From NCBI GenBank assembly GCA_034336665.1, contig CM067565.1, positions 81,780,858 through 81,844,857 on the forward strand: a DNA stretch of 64,000 nucleotides, read 5' to 3'. Under the pieces are notes generated by a model. The model saw only the letters and a program-made list of their open reading frames with translations, searched no databases and was not told the DNA's origin. Origin of the DNA: Luscinia megarhynchos (taxonomy: Eukaryota > Chordata > Aves > Passeriformes > Turdidae). The position numbers and the translations under genes were made by a program. Below, one piece after another: positions 61,169-64,000 of this stretch (position 1 is the stretch's first letter; each line of letters begins with the position of its first letter).

Positions 61169-61316
61169 AAATCACAGGATCCTAGTCCAGCAATTTTTTC
61201 TGAGGGAGTTTATGCTCTGAGACTAGACTTCACCTCGCAGAAGTGTCAAGTTAGAACCTACCTCCACAATGGATCAGGTGAAGAAGTGGCCCTGAAGCTA
61301 ACACAGGAACTTAGAG
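61169..61316 (+). other. Exon-like segment, unconfirmed (plus strand)
   Basis: A TTCTTACAG acceptor context at 61160-61168 is followed by 148 bases open in one frame and ended by a fair donor (TTAGAG/GTAAAG). The frame reads GVYALRLDFTSQKCQVRTYL in its middle, with alternating hydrophobic residues, but I do not recognise it. A second exon-like segment with better splice signals starts 145 bases downstream at 61462. If spliced to it, the frame would stop after one joined codon, so a coding model would end there. Confidence 0.15.
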
Positions 61317-61461
61317 GTAAAGATGGGAGATCTTTCCTATCAAGAACCTAAGAAGCAGATATAAAATTCAGGGTTTGCTCTTGTTTGGACAACTCAATTA
61401 TAAAGCTTCTGTTTTTCAAGCAGGAGCAGAATATAACTTCCTTTCTTTCTCGTCCCCACAG

Positions 61462-61629
61462 AATAGGTCTCTCCCTGTCTCTGCTGAAAGGAGCTGAAAG
61501 GAAAGCTAGAAAAACCAGAGTGCAACCTTCCTAAGTCATGTTCAGCACTGCCAGGCTTAACCAGAGCTGGCCAGGATTCATCTAAAAGAAACACTGGGGA
61601 CTCCTAGCACCAGCCATGTGTTTTTACAG
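61462..61629 (+). other. Exon-like segment with strong splice signals, non-coding
   Basis: A long pyrimidine-rich acceptor (CTTTCTTTCTCGTCCCCACAG) ends at 61461 and a strong donor (TTTACAG/GTAAGG) follows at 61630. The 168 bases between have stops in all three plus-strand frames, so if this is an exon it belongs to a non-coding RNA or an untranslated region. The close exon-like neighbour at 61169-61316 would give a short 145-base intron. Confidence 0.2.
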
Positions 61630-64000
61630 GTAAGGTCCTTCTTCCTAAATGCTGTGATCACATATATCATGCTCATTTCCTAAGGATAATAGCCCACAAC
61701 ACCAAATAATTCAAGACCTATGGATTTGAATTGACAGAGAATATATACATGTTTGTCTGAGTACACCAGAGGAAAACAACCTCACTTGCAGAAGCAGGAA
61801 ATAACTCTCACATAAGGGTTTCTTCCACAGTTGCTACCTCCTCTCATCCCCCAAGAATATCTGTCTTCTTAATAACCTGAGCCTGAGCCCCTTCACTTCT
61901 ACAACAGGGAGCACTTGCTGTGAGAGTAATCCTTAAGGGAGGGTCACCCAGAATTTTTTACAGGACTAAAAACCATTTCAGAAAAAAACCCCAAACAAAA
62001 CCCAACTATGCAGGATCACTGCATAGGAAAAGACCTTTCATTCTCTCTGAGGTATGAAATGGATCAGAGGTCACACAAATGTTTTAATTGTGAGTGCATG
62101 CTGAAACCTTTGTCATCCAGTATATGCTGCAGTTATAGGTAATTACAGGACACCCAAAAATTATTGAGGGTGCAAACTGGCATTGCTGTAGTTCCTACTT
62201 GGGCTTATATTTTGAAAAATTAAATTTTCTTTGCAGGTTGCAAGTGAACAAAGTCATGGGAAATGCTATTTTATACCTAGTAGCTTTCTAACTTTATGCC
62301 AGTTTTGTTGCATGAGAATTGTGCTCAGTAATCCTGTCTTCAGACAAGAGACAGAACTAAGGAAATGTGCTACCATGTTTAAGCATTTGCTAGTAACATT
62401 CTGTGATTGGGACTATTATAGCATCTGAGCTAGTCTTGCTTTGCACCTTGCACGAGGCATTCATGCTTGAACAAAGAACATACAAAATGCTACTCTTTGG
62501 ATTTGGCAGCATGTTATAGGCATTTGGCACAAGCATAAATTTCAGTGTAAAGTGCAAGGCAACAAAGAATCCAATCTCATTCACTCCACAAAGAAAAGAG
62601 GAAAAAAAAAGAAGAGTATTTTGCACTTACCTAATGATAAAATTTGCCAGGGCTGGAGAGCTTTTTTTTTTTTTTTAATGTTCCTATCAGCCTTGCTTTT
62701 AAAATTGAAAGAATGGTAGCTGAAGGCAACTAATAGCTTACAGGGTCAATCTCAGCAGAGGGATTTGAATGAGGAGATGAAAGAAGTCTAAAGGGAATGA
62801 AATCCCCAGACACAGAACTATGATCCTTTTGGGAATCATTCCCATAGGGCCACTTAGCAACAGGCCACCATCCAAGCACAACACCCCTGAGAGCAGAAGA
62901 AAAACTTTCTTCTTTGTATCTTGCCCTCTCTGTTGAAAATAATGTTTTCAGCTTATTCCCTGGGGAGTCAGAGGCTCATCAGGAAGAAATAAAGCTGGCC
63001 AGTCTGGGAGTGATTGTGTCTCATGTTCTGCAAAGGCACACATTTCTCTTATCCCCAGGAAGAAAATTGCCTCATTTTATATTCAGATTCAAATGTACTG
63101 AAATTATAAGCAGTAGAATAATTACACTCAACATGACACACTAGATCTGACCTTAATAAGACAGCCTGGTGTCCTTAGCTGTTATGGGACCAGCTCCTTC
63201 CATTTGTAGACCTGGGTATCTTTTCCACGTTCTCCCTCCAGTAAAGATAAGTTACGTGCTTCTTGCATTGTGTCCGTGTGCTCTGTGTGACCCAGGTGCT
63301 GGAGCAGTAACTCATTCAGTTCTGTTGTGTCTGAATGCTGGCTTGGCCAGCACCACTAACATAGATACAAAAAAAGTAAACTTTTACTCAGAGAGAGTAA
63401 TACATACAGCTGTGGAGTTATTTTTAACCCTTATTAGTTTGGTACTGAATTTTAGCAACGCTAGAAGAAGCAGTGATACAATGAATTTGCCTTGAATGTT
63501 GATGGCTCCACTGGAGTAACAGCACACCTCTTTCACAAAGGTATTTGGTATCAAAACCTGTCACAGATCAAAATCTACCAGCTTCTTCACTTCTGACCTC
63601 GAGGTCACATTGGTATTCCAGTGCTACCCCCCACACCTCTGCCAGTGCTGTTCAGCCATGACCCACAGACCCTACTACTGTAGCATTGAGCACCTCACAC
63701 TATGCAGACAACTCATTTTTCTGGTGGGATAGGTGTAGCTCAAAACCATCACAGCAGTTGGAATAGCTCTCCCTTGTTTGGAAACCTCCCTGTACTTAGA
63801 CAGTGGAAAGCCGCAGGATGGGAGGGAGCAGGAGGAACAGATCTGTCCAGGACATATCCTTTGGAACCTGCAGATGTGGTTTTTAATCCCTCTTTTCCTT
63901 GGGGATCAGTTAATCAAAAGTACCTAAGAGATGAAAAATCAACACATCAGCTTTCTCCTCAGCAACAGGAGCAGCTGGAGAGAAATGTGTGGATATAACT
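61630..64000. other. Unique non-coding sequence, no gene seen
   Basis: A 16-T run lies at 62663-62678, without an AATAAA signal in the reverse direction to suggest a retrocopy. On the minus strand near 62626-62630 a good GTAAGT donor context exists, but I find no matching open segment. The plus-strand frames at 63169-63495 and 63702-63998 are unrecognised. Confidence 0.5.
62663..62678. repeat. 16-base T homopolymer
   Basis: An uninterrupted T run, the longest homopolymer of the window. It may be the reverse-oriented tail of a very old retroposed sequence, but I see no body, polyadenylation signal or target-site duplication. Confidence 0.85.

Noticed and set aside
1..64000. tRNA, rRNA, well-known microRNA hairpins, CRISPR arrays and bacterial-type operons
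   Set aside because: None were seen. I looked for tRNA-like cloverleaf boxes and several familiar microRNA seeds by eye without success, and the sequence is clearly not prokaryotic.

Overview
This window is vertebrate nuclear DNA, almost certainly from a bird. The clearest evidence is the interspersed repeats. A CR1 (chicken repeat 1) non-LTR retrotransposon 3' end lies at about 10181-10354. A second, reverse-oriented CR1 copy lies at 35580-35735, and an older reverse-oriented copy at about 57019-57192. The compact, repeat-poor layout (no mammal-type SINEs or long LINEs, and one sharp CpG island) also fits an avian genome. I cannot name the species; the CR1 types would suit a neoavian bird such as a songbird, but that is a guess.

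I find no protein-coding gene I can defend. The longest open frames are either made by the pentanucleotide satellite at 5305-5466 or are unrecognisable chance frames. The window reads as intergenic or deep-intronic sequence with scattered regulatory-looking blocks.

Layout: 1-19.8 kb is mostly featureless unique sequence. It holds a (CCATC)n satellite at 5.3 kb, a pure purine tract at 8.3 kb and a CR1 tail at 10.2 kb. From 19.8 to 32.6 kb, unique sequence carries several AT-rich, homeodomain/POU/SOX-motif-rich blocks that look like conserved non-coding elements (about 19.8, 24.7, 26.2, 28.4 and 32.1-32.6 kb). At 34.65-35.3 kb a block of AT-rich sequence that has kept its CpGs runs into a strong CpG island (core 35.0-35.19 kb). 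This is the best promoter candidate in the window. It is followed by a CR1 copy and, at 36.38-37.39 kb, by an unusual array of AT-rich repeat units bounded by 29-38 bp inverted repeats, so that unit junctions form near-perfect palindromes. From 40.2 to 45.6 kb more enhancer-like blocks appear. From 45.6 to 64 kb the sequence is mainly featureless, with an old CR1, microsatellites, two short perfect or near-perfect palindromes and some exon-like segments with good splice signals.

Working picture: a regulatory, gene-poor domain around a CpG-island promoter, possibly of a non-coding RNA or of a gene whose coding exons lie outside the window. The least explained object is the inverted-repeat-bounded array next to that island.
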